Of a stretch of DNA of 64,000 nt, positions 44,585-54,301 are shown piece after piece. A program made the position numbers and the translations under genes. The stretch comes from Thioploca ingrica (GTDB lineage Bacteria > Pseudomonadota > Gammaproteobacteria > Beggiatoales > Beggiatoaceae), in NCBI GenBank assembly GCA_000828835.1, contig AP014633.1:4216001-4280000 (forward strand), read 5' to 3'. Every line of letters begins with the position of its first letter. Position 1 is the stretch's first letter. The notes below the pieces were generated by a model, which saw only the letters and a list, made by a program, of their open reading frames with translations, did no database searches and was not told the DNA's origin.

Positions 44585-44604
44585 GGTGGGCACCGGTGCC
44601 CACC
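44585..44604. repeat. 20-bp perfect palindrome
   Basis: GGTGGGCACCGGTGCCCACC is identical on both strands. It begins nine bases beyond the protein C stop codon and shares the GGTGGGC/GCCCACC stem of family I but lacks the AGCGAAGCG centre. Confidence 0.8.
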
Positions 44605-44612
44605 CTACCTGG

Positions 44613-47600
44613 CTACTTGTTGATGTTCACCTCAATCGGCTTCAAGTTATGTATTACCAGACCATCTTCTGCTAACCGGTAGCCAAACCCAATGTTTAGC
44701 ATTCCCATTACCGGTAATTTGTTTTGATACATCAGTACTTCTATCAATTCAGCTAGTTTGGGAATGACTTTGAAAGGTACTAAGTTGGATAGATTACCAT
44801 CCCAATCCACTGGCTTACCAGCTTCATTCAACATGACATAAATCGGTTCATTTGCGCCGACCGGCGTATAATCGACATAAACTACCACGTCACCGGCTTG
44901 TCCCACATGAGCCGGATCCACTTGAATTTGACCCTGAATAGTCACTTCATCTGCTAAGGTAGGCGTCGCTTGTGCTTCAATTGCTCCATTGTTAACAGAA
45001 ATACCACCATAAAAAGCGGCATTGCTAGGAACAGATTCTCCTTGTTCATTCGTCGCAGTGGCATCCAGGTCTGGAAGTGGAGGTAGTTCCATTTCACCGG
45101 GAAAACAAACGCCTTCTGGTGCTTGTACCCCTTCTCCACAAGTCACATTGGCTTCGACGATCACACCTTCACCGAGTTTGACGCCAGACAGGAAAGTATT
45201 GGATTTAATCGTGACGTGTTCCAATAAAGCGGGAGCGTTGTTATCACCAACGATATTTCCTTGTAAATTTACTCTGCTTATCTTGGTATTCGGTGCTAAG
45301 TTAACATTTTTGATAGTTCCTTCACTTTGACTACGATTAGTGATCGTGCCAGCCAAAGTACCCCCTTCAATTACCGCACCTACAAACTCGAAGTTTTCTA
45401 AAGTCCCTTCATTGATAATGTGACCCGTCAATTTTCCCCCAGTCAAAGTTGCCCCAGCCTGAATCGTGACTTGGGACACCAATCCTTGATTGGTGAGCAT
45501 GCCAGCTAAGGTTCCTCCCGTAATACTTGCAGAGCTTGTCAACGTAGCATCCTGAAGAATTTGACCCTGATTACTGCAAAAGAAGTCAATCACGCCAGTG
45601 GTTGGACACCCAGAACTGACAGAAACTGGCTCAATCGTAAATGGTAACACAGTCGGAGGGCTAGGAATTTCTGGCTCCACGACCTCTATGGTAGGAATTT
45701 CTGGCTCCACGACCTCTATGGGCGGAGAAGAAGGATTGGCTATTAGAAGCGTTAAATCCACAACCTCCACTTGAATATTAATCGTCGCCGTCACCGTCGG
45801 ATCAGCTTGGGAAGTAGCGGTTACCGTAATGGTATCAGTCATTCCAATCTCGGCTGGGAGCGTGACTGGTAAGGTTAAATTAGCCACTTCCAAACCGGCA
45901 ACATCAAGGGTAGCTGGTAACGTGCTTGAAATCCAACTACCTGGATCAGTTACGGTAAGTGAGAATGTATCGTTGACTGGACTACCATTAGCTAATGTCA
46001 ATATCAATGAAGTAGTCGTGTTCGGTTCACCTACAACTCGGGTAGCACCAGTTAAAGCCACATCACGTAGTATCTTGTGGGGACCAACTACAATTTGGCT
46101 AGCTTCAATTAAATCTGATAATTTTTGATTTTCATCAAGCAGGATGTTGTCAGCAAAGAGGCTAACCTGACCGACCGCATTGAAAAGCTTGCCACTGCTA
46201 CCCCGTAAATCAATGACACCGCCTTCGCCCACCGCTAACGTGATATTGCCGGTAGCTGTGACGACGGTACCACTTAAATTGCTTAGATCTAAGGTCCAGT
46301 CTGGGCCGCCGTAAATAAAGATGTCTCCACCTTCCACTTTGGTGTTGGCACCCGCTAAGGAAATGACACTGGGTTCAATTCCTACCCGACCATCACCTCT
46401 ATTTTTTGCACAGTTGTAACTACTTTTACCGGCGCGGTGGTTGCCTCCGCCGATATAGACATCAGGAATGGTCATGAGCCGAAGATCCCCGCCTTTACCA
46501 CCCATTTGAGGCTCTGTCGCACTAGAATTACAATAGCCGCCATTACCCGCCGCGATTTGAGTACTGGTTTCACTCCGCAGATAGCCTTTGCCACCGAAGT
46601 TGCCCAACACTTGGGTAAGACCACCTGGTCCGGATTCTCCTTCAAGAGTACCTGAAATATCACCACCATCACCAGCTTGGATGATATTTTTATTCAAAAC
46701 GTTACGACCGAGTACGATAGCATCACCGCCAGCTGCGGCATATTGCGAACCACTACCGCCTTTACCCGCTTTGATGGTGCCTTCATTGACGATGGGACCA
46801 CCTGAATCGGCGGTGCTCACTTTCAAAATAACACTGGCACCCCGTTTGGCACACGAGCCGGTACCCAATGCAGTTCTCGTGGGACAAGGTTCAGTTTCAT
46901 TCGCGCCATCCTGACCGAGAATGGTTCCCCAATTACCAATAAAATCGGTAGCACGAATGGTTAAAGAAGTTCCTTGATTATCTATACTTTGAAGCGTTGC
47001 TCCTGATTCTATGCACAATGTCTTGACAACAGTATTTGGATTAGCTGAACCAAAGAAAGTATGACCACTCTTAATTCGCACCACGTCCTTGTCAGTGGGA
47101 GGAGCGGAGCTAGTCAAGTTTGGCAATCTCTTCCACGCTGCGTTATTCGTATCATCAGAATCCCAATAATAGCCGCTGCCAGAGGATTCGATAGTAATAT
47201 TAGCCTCAGCACAATCGGTCGCTTCGATACTGTTTCCGGTCAAAGTGACGGTGGTGGCATAAGATTTATCTGGCGCAATAATCAAGCTAGCTTGTTTGTT
47301 ACCAACAGTACCTTGTGGAACAAATTGAACACTCAAGTTACATGAGTTTCCCGGGAATAATACTCTTTGAGAAGTACATTCCCCACCAATGACAGAAAAA
47401 TCCGCTGCATCGCTATCAGTTAATTTAATAGAGGGAATCAAATTGACGTTGCCGGTATTTTTGATAGTGAGGGTGCTCTGAGGAGAGGAGCGATATAATG
47501 TTACTTCTCCGAAATTCAGTGAACTAGCAGAAACCTCTAGTTTAGGTTGAGCAGAACTGGTTGCTACTGCCACGCCGGCAAGTGGTACTGAAGAAGTTGG

Positions 47601-50576
47601 TAACGAAGGATCATTAAGGGCATAATCCAACTGAGCATTTTTAGCACCTTCTAGGGTAGTTGGCAAGAACTTGACATTCACCTGACAGGTGGAATAAGTG
47701 GTTTTATTCGGTTTATCCGTTTTATCATCCCAGGCAGCGTAGTAGCATTCTTTGAGGATTATATTAAAATCAGTAGCATTTGTTCCATTCAGCTTGAATT
47801 TGTTTTGGTCTATCAAAGCGCCACAACCGTCGGTCCAAGTTTTAATCCATTGTGTTTGTGTTGAAGAGTTACCAACTACCTCTGTTCCAAAATCAAGATT
47901 GGTGGGAGAAACTTCAGTTTCTTGGGTAGTCGAACCGTAGGCACCCGCACAAAATGGAATAGTCAAAGGTGTCTCCGGGTCATCAGAGGAAATCCAAAGG
48001 GTTGCAGTTTGAGTCACATCGGTATGAGGTTCATAAGCGACACTGATTTTACAATTTTCGTTAGTGGCTTTACTGGTATTGGAACAGTTATCCTCCAGTG
48101 CTCTAAAGTCAGAAGCACCTTTTACAGCAATTGAATCGATCCGTAAATTCGTCACGCTTGTATTAGAGATAGAAAAATCCTGTGTGAGACGATTATTCAC
48201 GCCTTCAAATTTAAATTTATGGGAGGGTGGATCAACTTCAATATTTGAAGGTATTGGAGGTAATCTAAAGCTAATTGAACAATAGGCAGGTCTTCCCTTG
48301 ACCGTTACAGTTGCAGGGGAAGCAGAATTATAATATCCACCACAGTACCATTCCTTAACAATAGAACCTGGATTAGGAAAAGGAGTTAAAGTAACTGCTG
48401 TACCGTTAGGGAAATCTTTAGTACAGCTATCACTATTACAATCGATACCGGCTGGTTCACTTACTACTTTGCCACCGCTACCATCTTCACTCGTTATAGA
48501 AACATTCAAGGGATAGTTGGCTAAAAGTTTAGTAAAGGTCACTGTACATTCACGGTCTTTTGTGAGAATGAAATCTTGATTATTACAATTTATTTCAGCA
48601 GTATCCTGAGAATCAGCATCGGGTGTGGCTGTTAAAGTGACCTCGGTCAGGTTCTTATAGTTCACTGTACAAGTTGAACTTCCACAGTTTAGGTTCCCAC
48701 TTTCCGGAGAAGGTTCAACAGTCACGGTACCATTACCAGTGCCCTCTTTTTTCACAGTCAATTTACGAAGCGGTGCTTGGTCAAAGGTAGCAGTACAAGT
48801 GACCGCATTAGTGAGCGTCACTTTGGTTTTTCCCACCTGAGTTACGGGATCAATAATGGAATCAGTATTTGTGCAATTGTCACTCCAACCGGTGAAAATA
48901 GAACCTATCTGAGGTTTAGCTCGCAAAGTTACCGTTTGTTTTTGAGGATAATTGCCACTACAACTCGTACCACAATAAATTGTTCCCGTATCTGCTGTGA
49001 CGGTACCCTCTCCAGTTCCTGTTTTGTTCACGGTGAGGGAAGTTAATACGGTATTAGGCTCCACGATGAGATCTTCTATGCCGCACAGCGGCTCGTCGTA
49101 AGATATGTAGTTAGGGGCGTTAATACCCAATTGACCCCCAGAGTTATTGCCGGTGCCACATAGGATACCGTCTTCTTGGAGAAACAGTTGATGACTCCCT
49201 ATTGCAATAGTTTTCACATTTGACAAGCCAGGAATTAAAGTAGCGTTCCCGTTAATTCTATAAACTTCTTTACCTTCCGTTAGGCTCAGGTAAGAGTACC
49301 CATAATAAGGATAGTAATAGTAATAAATTTCCTTGGGATTAGATGATCCTTGAATTTGAGTAGGCATGCTCGGATTACCACTGGTACTACTATCCCAGTA
49401 CCAACTATAAACCTCTTTATTATTCAAAACGGCAAAATCACTACTACCACCGGGTATAAAGAGCGTCTTAACCTTACTAGTGCTGGGCAAAGTGATTTGG
49501 GAGGCACTAGTAGGCGCATTGGAAGACTCTTTCCATACCCAATAATATAGATCTCCGGTCAAAGTTCGAGCTAGATAAGAAGAGTATCTTCCAACAATCT
49601 CAGCGACATTAGGCAAGCCGGTGATAGGAAGAGCTACCGTGGGAACCTTATTATCTTCATTCCATTTCCACCAGACAACTGTTCCTGCTTGTGTCACCGC
49701 GAGTGTTTGATTTTTCCAACGCAAATCCTTTACCTGAGATAACTCGTTTCCGGCCGCATCTTTAACGGCGGTAACGATTGTGGGTAGATAAGTGGAAGTC
49801 GCTGGATCTAATACCCATGTCCAGCCATATACTTTACCACCAGCCAAGGCATAAGTTACGTTATTGAGATATTTTATATCTGTAACATTGGTCAGGTTAG
49901 CGATTTGGATAGCCGGATCGTATTGATTGTTACTGCTATTCCAGTTGCCATAAAATACTGTGCCAGTGTTAGTGAGTGCCACATAACGAGACGGATCAGC
50001 CGTAATTAACTTTACATCTGACAAACCGCTTAATTGTGTAGCATTATTATTTCCATCTAAGCCAAAAATAGTACCCGTGTTAGTTATCACAAAGTAGGAC
50101 GGACAATAATAACAAGAAGCGCCTAAGAAAATTTCTTTGACTTCCGACAACCCGCTCACTGGGGTAGGTTGCGATTTGGTGGGATCGGAACTGTCGGGGA
50201 ACCAAGTAAACAGCGCCCGATTTACTTCTGGGGTAGAGGCTATCGCCAACGCCATCCCGCCATAGTAACCTTCATAACTACCATGCTGATCCTTCAAAGT
50301 GGGCAGAGAATCCACATTGGTTAAAATGGCCGATTTGGGTTGAATAGGAGGAATTGCTGTTGGTGGGAGCGTGGCTGGCGTGAAAGATTGTCCACCTAGT
50401 TGAAACAACACGCCGTCGTTTCTAAGCAATAAAGACACAGACCCGCTTGCCTGAATGGTTGGCTCTACCGCCTCAGTGTATAAAGGAAAAATGGTTAGAA
50501 GAGTTAAAATTAAGGTGGTCTGCTTCCAAGGCAGGCCAAAGAAAAAACGACAGTGATTTCGCATAAGATGCCTCAA
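44613..50576 (-). CDS. Giant secreted protein C: RCC1-like / B-repeats / ASH / beta-helix / shared C-terminal module
   Basis: 1987 residues, function unknown. Order seen: signal peptide (1-36, ending YTEA); RCC1/BNR-like propeller repeats to about 490 (FVITNTGTIFGLDGNNN, VALTNTGTVFYG; one repeat per 50-60 residues); three or four InlB-type B-repeats (about 505-765; TVKKEGTGNGTVTVEPS, WSDNCTN); three ASH beta-sandwiches (about 772-1118; SNLDFGEVTLYRSSPQSTLTI-like pattern); the DDTNNAAWKRL segment; a Gly-rich beta-helix (about 1150-1500); an NEW3-like domain (about 1505-1605); a short Pro/Glu linker with a duplicated EIPTIEVVEPEIP unit; and the complete shared C-terminal module to the end. From about residue 1120 it aligns with protein A throughout. 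ATG 50576 is followed at once by the basic start of the signal peptide. Confidence 0.8.
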   Translation of the reverse strand: MRHLMRNHCRFFFGLPWKQTTLILTLLTIFPLYTEAVEPTIQASGSVSLLLRNDGVLFQLGGQSFTPATLPPTAIPPIQPKSAILTNVDSLPTLKDQHGSYEGYYGGMALAIASTPEVNRALFTWFPDSSDPTKSQPTPVSGLSEVKEIFLGASCYYCPSYFVITNTGTIFGLDGNNNATQLSGLSDVKLITADPSRYVALTNTGTVFYGNWNSSNNQYDPAIQIANLTNVTDIKYLNNVTYALAGGKVYGWTWVLDPATSTYLPTIVTAVKDAAGNELSQVKDLRWKNQTLAVTQAGTVVWWKWNEDNKVPTVALPITGLPNVAEIVGRYSSYLARTLTGDLYYWVWKESSNAPTSASQITLPSTSKVKTLFIPGGSSDFAVLNNKEVYSWYWDSSTSGNPSMPTQIQGSSNPKEIYYYYYPYYGYSYLSLTEGKEVYRINGNATLIPGLSNVKTIAIGSHQLFLQEDGILCGTGNNSGGQLGINAPNYISYDEPLCGIEDLIVEPNTVLTSLTVNKTGTGEGTVTADTGTIYCGTSCSGNYPQKQTVTLRAKPQIGSIFTGWSDNCTNTDSIIDPVTQVGKTKVTLTNAVTCTATFDQAPLRKLTVKKEGTGNGTVTVEPSPESGNLNCGSSTCTVNYKNLTEVTLTATPDADSQDTAEINCNNQDFILTKDRECTVTFTKLLANYPLNVSITSEDGSGGKVVSEPAGIDCNSDSCTKDFPNGTAVTLTPFPNPGSIVKEWYCGGYYNSASPATVTVKGRPAYCSISFRLPPIPSNIEVDPPSHKFKFEGVNNRLTQDFSISNTSVTNLRIDSIAVKGASDFRALEDNCSNTSKATNENCKISVAYEPHTDVTQTATLWISSDDPETPLTIPFCAGAYGSTTQETEVSPTNLDFGTEVVGNSSTQTQWIKTWTDGCGALIDQNKFKLNGTNATDFNIILKECYYAAWDDKTDKPNKTTYSTCQVNVKFLPTTLEGAKNAQLDYALNDPSLPTSSVPLAGVAVATSSAQPKLEVSASSLNFGEVTLYRSSPQSTLTIKNTGNVNLIPSIKLTDSDAADFSVIGGECTSQRVLFPGNSCNLSVQFVPQGTVGNKQASLIIAPDKSYATTVTLTGNSIEATDCAEANITIESSGSGYYWDSDDTNNAAWKRLPNLTSSAPPTDKDVVRIKSGHTFFGSANPNTVVKTLCIESGATLQSIDNQGTSLTIRATDFIGNWGTILGQDGANETEPCPTRTALGTGSCAKRGASVILKVSTADSGGPIVNEGTIKAGKGGSGSQYAAAGGDAIVLGRNVLNKNIIQAGDGGDISGTLEGESGPGGLTQVLGNFGGKGYLRSETSTQIAAGNGGYCNSSATEPQMGGKGGDLRLMTIPDVYIGGGNHRAGKSSYNCAKNRGDGRVGIEPSVISLAGANTKVEGGDIFIYGGPDWTLDLSNLSGTVVTATGNITLAVGEGGVIDLRGSSGKLFNAVGQVSLFADNILLDENQKLSDLIEASQIVVGPHKILRDVALTGATRVVGEPNTTTSLILTLANGSPVNDTFSLTVTDPGSWISSTLPATLDVAGLEVANLTLPVTLPAEIGMTDTITVTATSQADPTVTATINIQVEVVDLTLLIANPSSPPIEVVEPEIPTIEVVEPEIPSPPTVLPFTIEPVSVSSGCPTTGVIDFFCSNQGQILQDATLTSSASITGGTLAGMLTNQGLVSQVTIQAGATLTGGKLTGHIINEGTLENFEFVGAVIEGGTLAGTITNRSQSEGTIKNVNLAPNTKISRVNLQGNIVGDNNAPALLEHVTIKSNTFLSGVKLGEGVIVEANVTCGEGVQAPEGVCFPGEMELPPLPDLDATATNEQGESVPSNAAFYGGISVNNGAIEAQATPTLADEVTIQGQIQVDPAHVGQAGDVVVYVDYTPVGANEPIYVMLNEAGKPVDWDGNLSNLVPFKVIPKLAELIEVLMYQNKLPVMGMLNIGFGYRLAEDGLVIHNLKPIEVNINK

Positions 50577-51026
50577 ATGGTCGAATTAAGGGCAATTTTT
50601 TTCGTTAATTATCGGTCTGTTGAAAAAAACTCAACTGCTTGGGCAGGGCATAGTTTAGAATTCCTACCAAATTCATTTTAGCTATTTGAGTTCGAGATTG
50701 CAAAAAATAAGTATCCGGTCACTACCGTCAACTTAAGGAATTCCTCTTTTAGCAAAGGAGGAAGTTAATTCTTTTTATTCTCAAATGAACAGCCCATGTA
50801 GCTCACCCACGTAGGGTGCCACTGCTATTAACTTAAGCCCTAACTCCCCCCTTTGAAAAAAGGGGGGGATTCTTAACTTAATGGCATTGGAACGTAAGAG
50901 CATTGCCATTAAGTTAAGCGAAAAACTGGAAAAATTATTATCTGTAAATTGAGGAGATGATTTGATGATGGATAAAAAAAACAGACAATAGATACCGCGC
51001 TAGCAATAAATGAATCTGTTAAAAAC
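50577..51026. other. Intergenic region with inverted repeats
   Basis: About 450 bases without a gene. It holds a GC-homopolymer hairpin (TCCCCCCTTTGAAAAAAGGGGGGGA, written here as C6-TTTG-A6-G7, at 50845-50869) and a 15-bp inverted repeat (50872-50918). It must also hold the protein C promoter near 50,600. Confidence 0.5.
50872..50918. repeat. 15-bp inverted repeat element (CTTAACTTAATGGCA)
   Basis: CTTAACTTAATGGCA at 50872-50886 is exactly inverted at 50904-50918 around 17 bases. CCATTAAGTTAAG from its right arm also occurs at 39794-39806, so this is probably part of a dispersed repeat. Confidence 0.65.
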
Positions 51027-51233
51027 TTAATCTCTTAAAAAGTAAGGGATAGCTAACAGTAAGCAACCGACAATGACCAGTAAAATGGTATTGGAGACAA
51101 ACATCGGAAATACCATTAAACCGATACCACAAATGAAGGGGACTGATTTCTTTTGCTTTTTTCCGTAGAGAAAGTACCCAGTCCCGATTGAGCCAAATAA
51201 TAGGCCCCAGAGGAGTGACGCTTGACTGCCCAT
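51027..51233 (-). CDS. Small integral membrane protein (68 residues)
   Basis: Two or three hydrophobic helices: LLWGLLFGSIGTGYFLYG, then KKQKKSVPFICGIGLMVFPMF, then TILLVIVGCLLLAIPYFL. The YGKKQKK basic turn between the first two helices predicts cytoplasmic orientation of that loop. Similar tiny proteins are conserved in gammaproteobacteria and are sometimes labelled amino-acid transport proteins, but no function is established. AGGA lies about nine bases before the ATG. Downstream of the elongation operon but separated from ybeD by about 150 bases on the same strand. Confidence 0.65.
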   Translation of the reverse strand: MGSQASLLWGLLFGSIGTGYFLYGKKQKKSVPFICGIGLMVFPMFVSNTILLVIVGCLLLAIPYFLRD

Positions 51234-51386
51234 GATAATCCTTAAATAGGAGAATGATTAATTGATTTTGGAGGAAATCTTGCCAAAAATTCCTTAAAGA
51301 CAGCTAAAAATCTTATTTAAACTGACAAAGAAATTAACGATTGTCAAAAGAATTGCAGTTGCTCCAAAGTGAATTGTTTTAAAAAT

Positions 51387-51686
51387 TTAAAATACCATCA
51401 TAATCTGTTCATGGGCGCTCAGTTCCTGATACAAGGCGTCTAATTGAGCACGACTCTGTGCCATAATCGTTACGGTCACCGCTGAATATTTACCACCACG
51501 ACTAGTCCGTGTTATTAGCGTATTCTCAGTCAAATCTTGACAATGACGGTGCACAATTTCCATGATTAATAAGTCAAAATGCTCAATGGTTTTGCCCACG
51601 ACTTTAATGGGAAAGGCACACGGAAATTCAAATAAAGTGTCATTAGTTGGTATTGCCGATTCAGTGGAAGATAAATTATTAGCCAT
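51387..51686 (-). CDS. ybeD: YbeD/DUF493 family protein
   Basis: About 99 residues of the UPF0250/DUF493 family, a small ferredoxin-like fold of unknown biochemical role usually located between dacA and lipB. Seen: FEFPCAFPIKVVGK at the start, then SRGGKYSAVTVTIMAQSRAQLDALYQELSAHEQIMMVF, matching the family's C-terminal half. The open frame extends to 51776 inside dat, but ATG 51686 is chosen: it overlaps the end of dat by eight bases (ATGGCTAA), typical of translational coupling. lipB and lipA, which often follow, are not present here. Confidence 0.88.
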   Translation of the reverse strand: MANNLSSTESAIPTNDTLFEFPCAFPIKVVGKTIEHFDLLIMEIVHRHCQDLTENTLITRTSRGGKYSAVTVTIMAQSRAQLDALYQELSAHEQIMMVF

Positions 51687-52521
51687 GAGAACGTAATTGC
51701 TGTTTATAATTTTGATAGAGTTGCCAAACTTGGGACCAAATTGGCCCGGGTTTTCCTGAGCCAACGGTTTGTTCATCCAAGGTCGTGATCGGTAGAATTT
51801 CTCGAACTGAACTGGTTACCCAAATTTCAACTGCCGAACGTAATTGTGCTTCAGTAATAGCTACTTCTTGATAAGGTAGTTGATTCGCTTGCATAACTTC
51901 TAAGATTAAGTCGCGGGTAATACCCGGTAAAATGTACCGACTTTTAGGGGGTGTCATGGTAATGCCATCAATAACCACAAAAACGTTACTGGCGGCACCT
52001 TCCATAACATAACCATCGCGAATGAGGATAGCTTCTACCGCGCCAACATCAACTGCTTGCTGACGTAGCAATACATTGGCTAATAAAGCAACCGCTTTAA
52101 TATCACACCGTTGCCAACGAATATCTGGGCAAGTAATCGCTTTCACCCCGGGTGAAGGGGGTTGAGCTTGAATCGCTTCACTCATCATGAAAACGGTTGG
52201 CTGGATTAAGTGGGGAAAATTATGTTCACGCTTAGCTGGACCACGAGTGACTTGTAAATAAATCGATTGATCGCCGCCGTGATTGTGAGCAACCAACTGG
52301 GTTAATAAGTCGCTCCACTGCTGACGAGATAAAGGATTAGCTAAGCGGATTGCTTGCAAACTGTTTTCTAAGCGTTGTAAATGTTCTGCTAACCGAAATA
52401 GATGTCCATTGTAGACCGGAAGTACTTCGTATACCCCATCACCGAAAATAAAACCCCGATCAAGTACTGATATTTTAGCTGATTCTACTGGTAAAAATTC
52501 GCCATTAAGATAAACGATCAT
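51679..52521 (-). CDS. dat: D-amino acid aminotransferase (class IV, PLP)
   Basis: Interconverts D-amino acids and 2-oxo acids, commonly D-alanine and D-glutamate, feeding peptidoglycan precursors. 280 residues: VYLNGEFLPVESAKISVLDRGFIFGDGVYEV (class IV N-terminus), IYLQVTRGPAKREHNFP (a Dat-typical strand-turn), EGAASNVFVV and the cofactor-binding ITRDLILEVM region. The Dat assignment rather than branched-chain or aminodeoxychorismate lyase rests on the YLQVTRGPAKREH motif and the dacA/ybeD context. Lies 12 bases after dacA and overlaps ybeD, so within the same operon. Confidence 0.88.
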   Translation of the reverse strand: MIVYLNGEFLPVESAKISVLDRGFIFGDGVYEVLPVYNGHLFRLAEHLQRLENSLQAIRLANPLSRQQWSDLLTQLVAHNHGGDQSIYLQVTRGPAKREHNFPHLIQPTVFMMSEAIQAQPPSPGVKAITCPDIRWQRCDIKAVALLANVLLRQQAVDVGAVEAILIRDGYVMEGAASNVFVVIDGITMTPPKSRYILPGITRDLILEVMQANQLPYQEVAITEAQLRSAVEIWVTSSVREILPITTLDEQTVGSGKPGPIWSQVWQLYQNYKQQLRSHG

Positions 52522-52533
52522 AATTGTGTTAAT

Positions 52534-53682
52534 TTAATAAAAAAATAATAGAAAAGAATCCGTTAACTTTTTCCATAACTGACCCGGCTCTACTGAAGCC
52601 AGTGCCACGAGAGGACGTTTAGTAATCACTTGCTCACCTAAGTTGATTTTTAAGGTACCGTAGGCTTTCCCTGCTTCTATGGGTGCCTTCAAGTATTTAT
52701 CGACTTTGATGCTCGCATTTAATTGTTTCTGCTGATCTTTAGGCAAAGTAACGTATAAGGTTTCTCCTAAACCGAGTTGAATTTGATTGACTTTACCTTG
52801 CCAAATGCGTTCAGTCGTCAGCGGTTGTTTTGCCTGATACAAAGGATAAGTTTCAAAAAAACGAAATCCATAATCAAGCATTTCTTTACTCCCTTGAGTA
52901 CGTTCCTTACGACTTTTATTACCCATGACGACCGAAATCAACCGCATATTACCTCGTTTCGCCGAAGAAATGAGACAATAACCAGCACTGGCTGTATAAC
53001 CAGTTTTGACACCATCGACCGTGGGATCTTGCCATAATAGCTGATTGCGATTCGGCTGAGTAATATTATTATAAGTAAATTCTCGTTTTGAATACCAACG
53101 CTGATAATATTCTGGAAAATCTTGAATTAACCGTCTAGCCATCAAAGCGAGATCACGGGCCGTGCTGTAATGCTGTTCATGAGGTAAACCGGTGCTGTTA
53201 GTAAAATGGGTATTCGTTAAGCCTAATTGTTGAGCTTGTTGGTTCATTAAACTGACAAAAGCGGCTTCAGAACCGGCCACAAATTCGGCTAATGCCATAC
53301 TGGCATCATTACCAGATTGGATAATCATTCCTTGGAGTAGCTCTTCAATAGTGACACTGGTGCCAACTTCTAGGTACATTCGTGAACCGGTCATACGCCA
53401 AGCGGTTTCACTAATTTTAACGGGTTCGGTCAGTTGAATTTTATTAGCACGTAATTTTTGAAAAATTAAATAAGCGGTCATCAATTTAGTCAGACTCGCT
53501 GGTTCCAGCCGCTCATCGGCATTGTTGGCCATCAAAGTCTCACCACTGTGAAAATCTTGCAAAATATAAGCTCGTGCGGTAATCGGTGGTGCTGGGGGTA
53601 CAACGAAGCCAGTGTTAGCTTGAATAAGAACGGAATAGAGTAAAATGAAGCTAAATAATAATGAATTGAATTTTCTCTTCAT
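52534..53682 (-). CDS. dacA: D-alanyl-D-alanine carboxypeptidase (PBP5/6 type)
   Basis: Trims the terminal D-Ala of peptidoglycan pentapeptides in the periplasm. 382 residues: signal peptide (about 1-22), active-site EPASLTKLMTAY (Ser-x-x-Lys), QSGNDASMALAE (SGN motif), DGVKTGYTASAGYC (KTG motif), a beta-rich second domain, and a C-terminal amphipathic tail (LWKKLTDSFLLFFY) that anchors such enzymes to the outer face of the inner membrane. Length normal. 121 bases after rlpA; followed closely by dat. Confidence 0.95.
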   Translation of the reverse strand: MKRKFNSLLFSFILLYSVLIQANTGFVVPPAPPITARAYILQDFHSGETLMANNADERLEPASLTKLMTAYLIFQKLRANKIQLTEPVKISETAWRMTGSRMYLEVGTSVTIEELLQGMIIQSGNDASMALAEFVAGSEAAFVSLMNQQAQQLGLTNTHFTNSTGLPHEQHYSTARDLALMARRLIQDFPEYYQRWYSKREFTYNNITQPNRNQLLWQDPTVDGVKTGYTASAGYCLISSAKRGNMRLISVVMGNKSRKERTQGSKEMLDYGFRFFETYPLYQAKQPLTTERIWQGKVNQIQLGLGETLYVTLPKDQQKQLNASIKVDKYLKAPIEAGKAYGTLKINLGEQVITKRPLVALASVEPGQLWKKLTDSFLLFFY

Positions 53683-53803
53683 AATGTTGATTTCGGTTAA
53701 AAACGGAGAAGAAATAGCGGCGTGAACTAAGCAGAATTAAAAATAGTTTTAATCAGAGTTATTGCAGTGAAATAATCACTTAATGAAGTCATTGCTATCT
53801 ATA

Positions 53804-54301
53804 TTAGGTTGGTGGTAATCCACGTATTTCGACCGGTGAATGGTTGGTTACCAAGCCTAACTGGGAGGCTGCTGCGTAAGATAACTTAATCGATGCGCTC
53901 CTATCCGAGAGACGATCATTGATAGTGACTATCACACGCTGACCGGTGCGAAGGTTAGTTACTCTGACACGGCTTAACAGTGGTAACGTAGCATGAGCGG
54001 CTGTCATTTCATAAAGGTCATAAATATCACCGCTGGCCGTTTTGGCACCATTTTCGGTCACATCATACCACCTTGCTATCCCTTGCTCAAGATAACCACT
54101 CAGGTTGGGAATAGACTGTGGTTGGGTTTTTTGGGGCAAAGACTGGTTTGCTTCTCTTCTGGGGATGGACGGTTGAGGCGTTGCTTGAACCAATGGTTTA
54201 TTCGTTTCCCCCGGCTTTTTCTCTGTCCACATAGAGCAAGCGGTTAAAATTAACAAAAAAACGATATTAATTTGATTCCAAAAGCGAATTTTCTTGAGCA
54301 T
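53804..54301 (-). CDS. rlpA: Septal ring lytic transglycosylase / rare lipoprotein A
   Basis: Outer-membrane lipoprotein that cleaves peptide-free glycan strands in characterised relatives. About 165 residues: lipoprotein signal ending LLILTAC (lipobox Cys near 23), a Pro/Gln-rich linker, and a double-psi beta-barrel domain with GIARWYDVTENGAKTASGD, TAAHATLPLLSRVRVTNLRTG and VTINDRLSDRSASIKLS. It lacks the C-terminal SPOR domain of the longer form. ATG 54301 is preferred over 54346: it follows the lipoprotein signal length rule, and the gene then overlaps the mltB end by 35 bases. Between mltB and dacA as in other gammaproteobacteria. Confidence 0.9.
   Translation of the reverse strand: MLKKIRFWNQINIVFLLILTACSMWTEKKPGETNKPLVQATPQPSIPRREANQSLPQKTQPQSIPNLSGYLEQGIARWYDVTENGAKTASGDIYDLYEMTAAHATLPLLSRVRVTNLRTGQRVIVTINDRLSDRSASIKLSYAAASQLGLVTNHSPVEIRGLPPT

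Larger units (their letters stand above)
44052..44612. other. Intergenic region between giant proteins B and C
   Basis: No gene seen. It contains an 80-base-period tandem duplication (44321-44460), a family I hairpin (44478-44504) and a 20-base perfect palindrome (44585-44604) just after the protein C stop. The AT-rich remainder presumably holds the protein B promoter. Confidence 0.55.
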
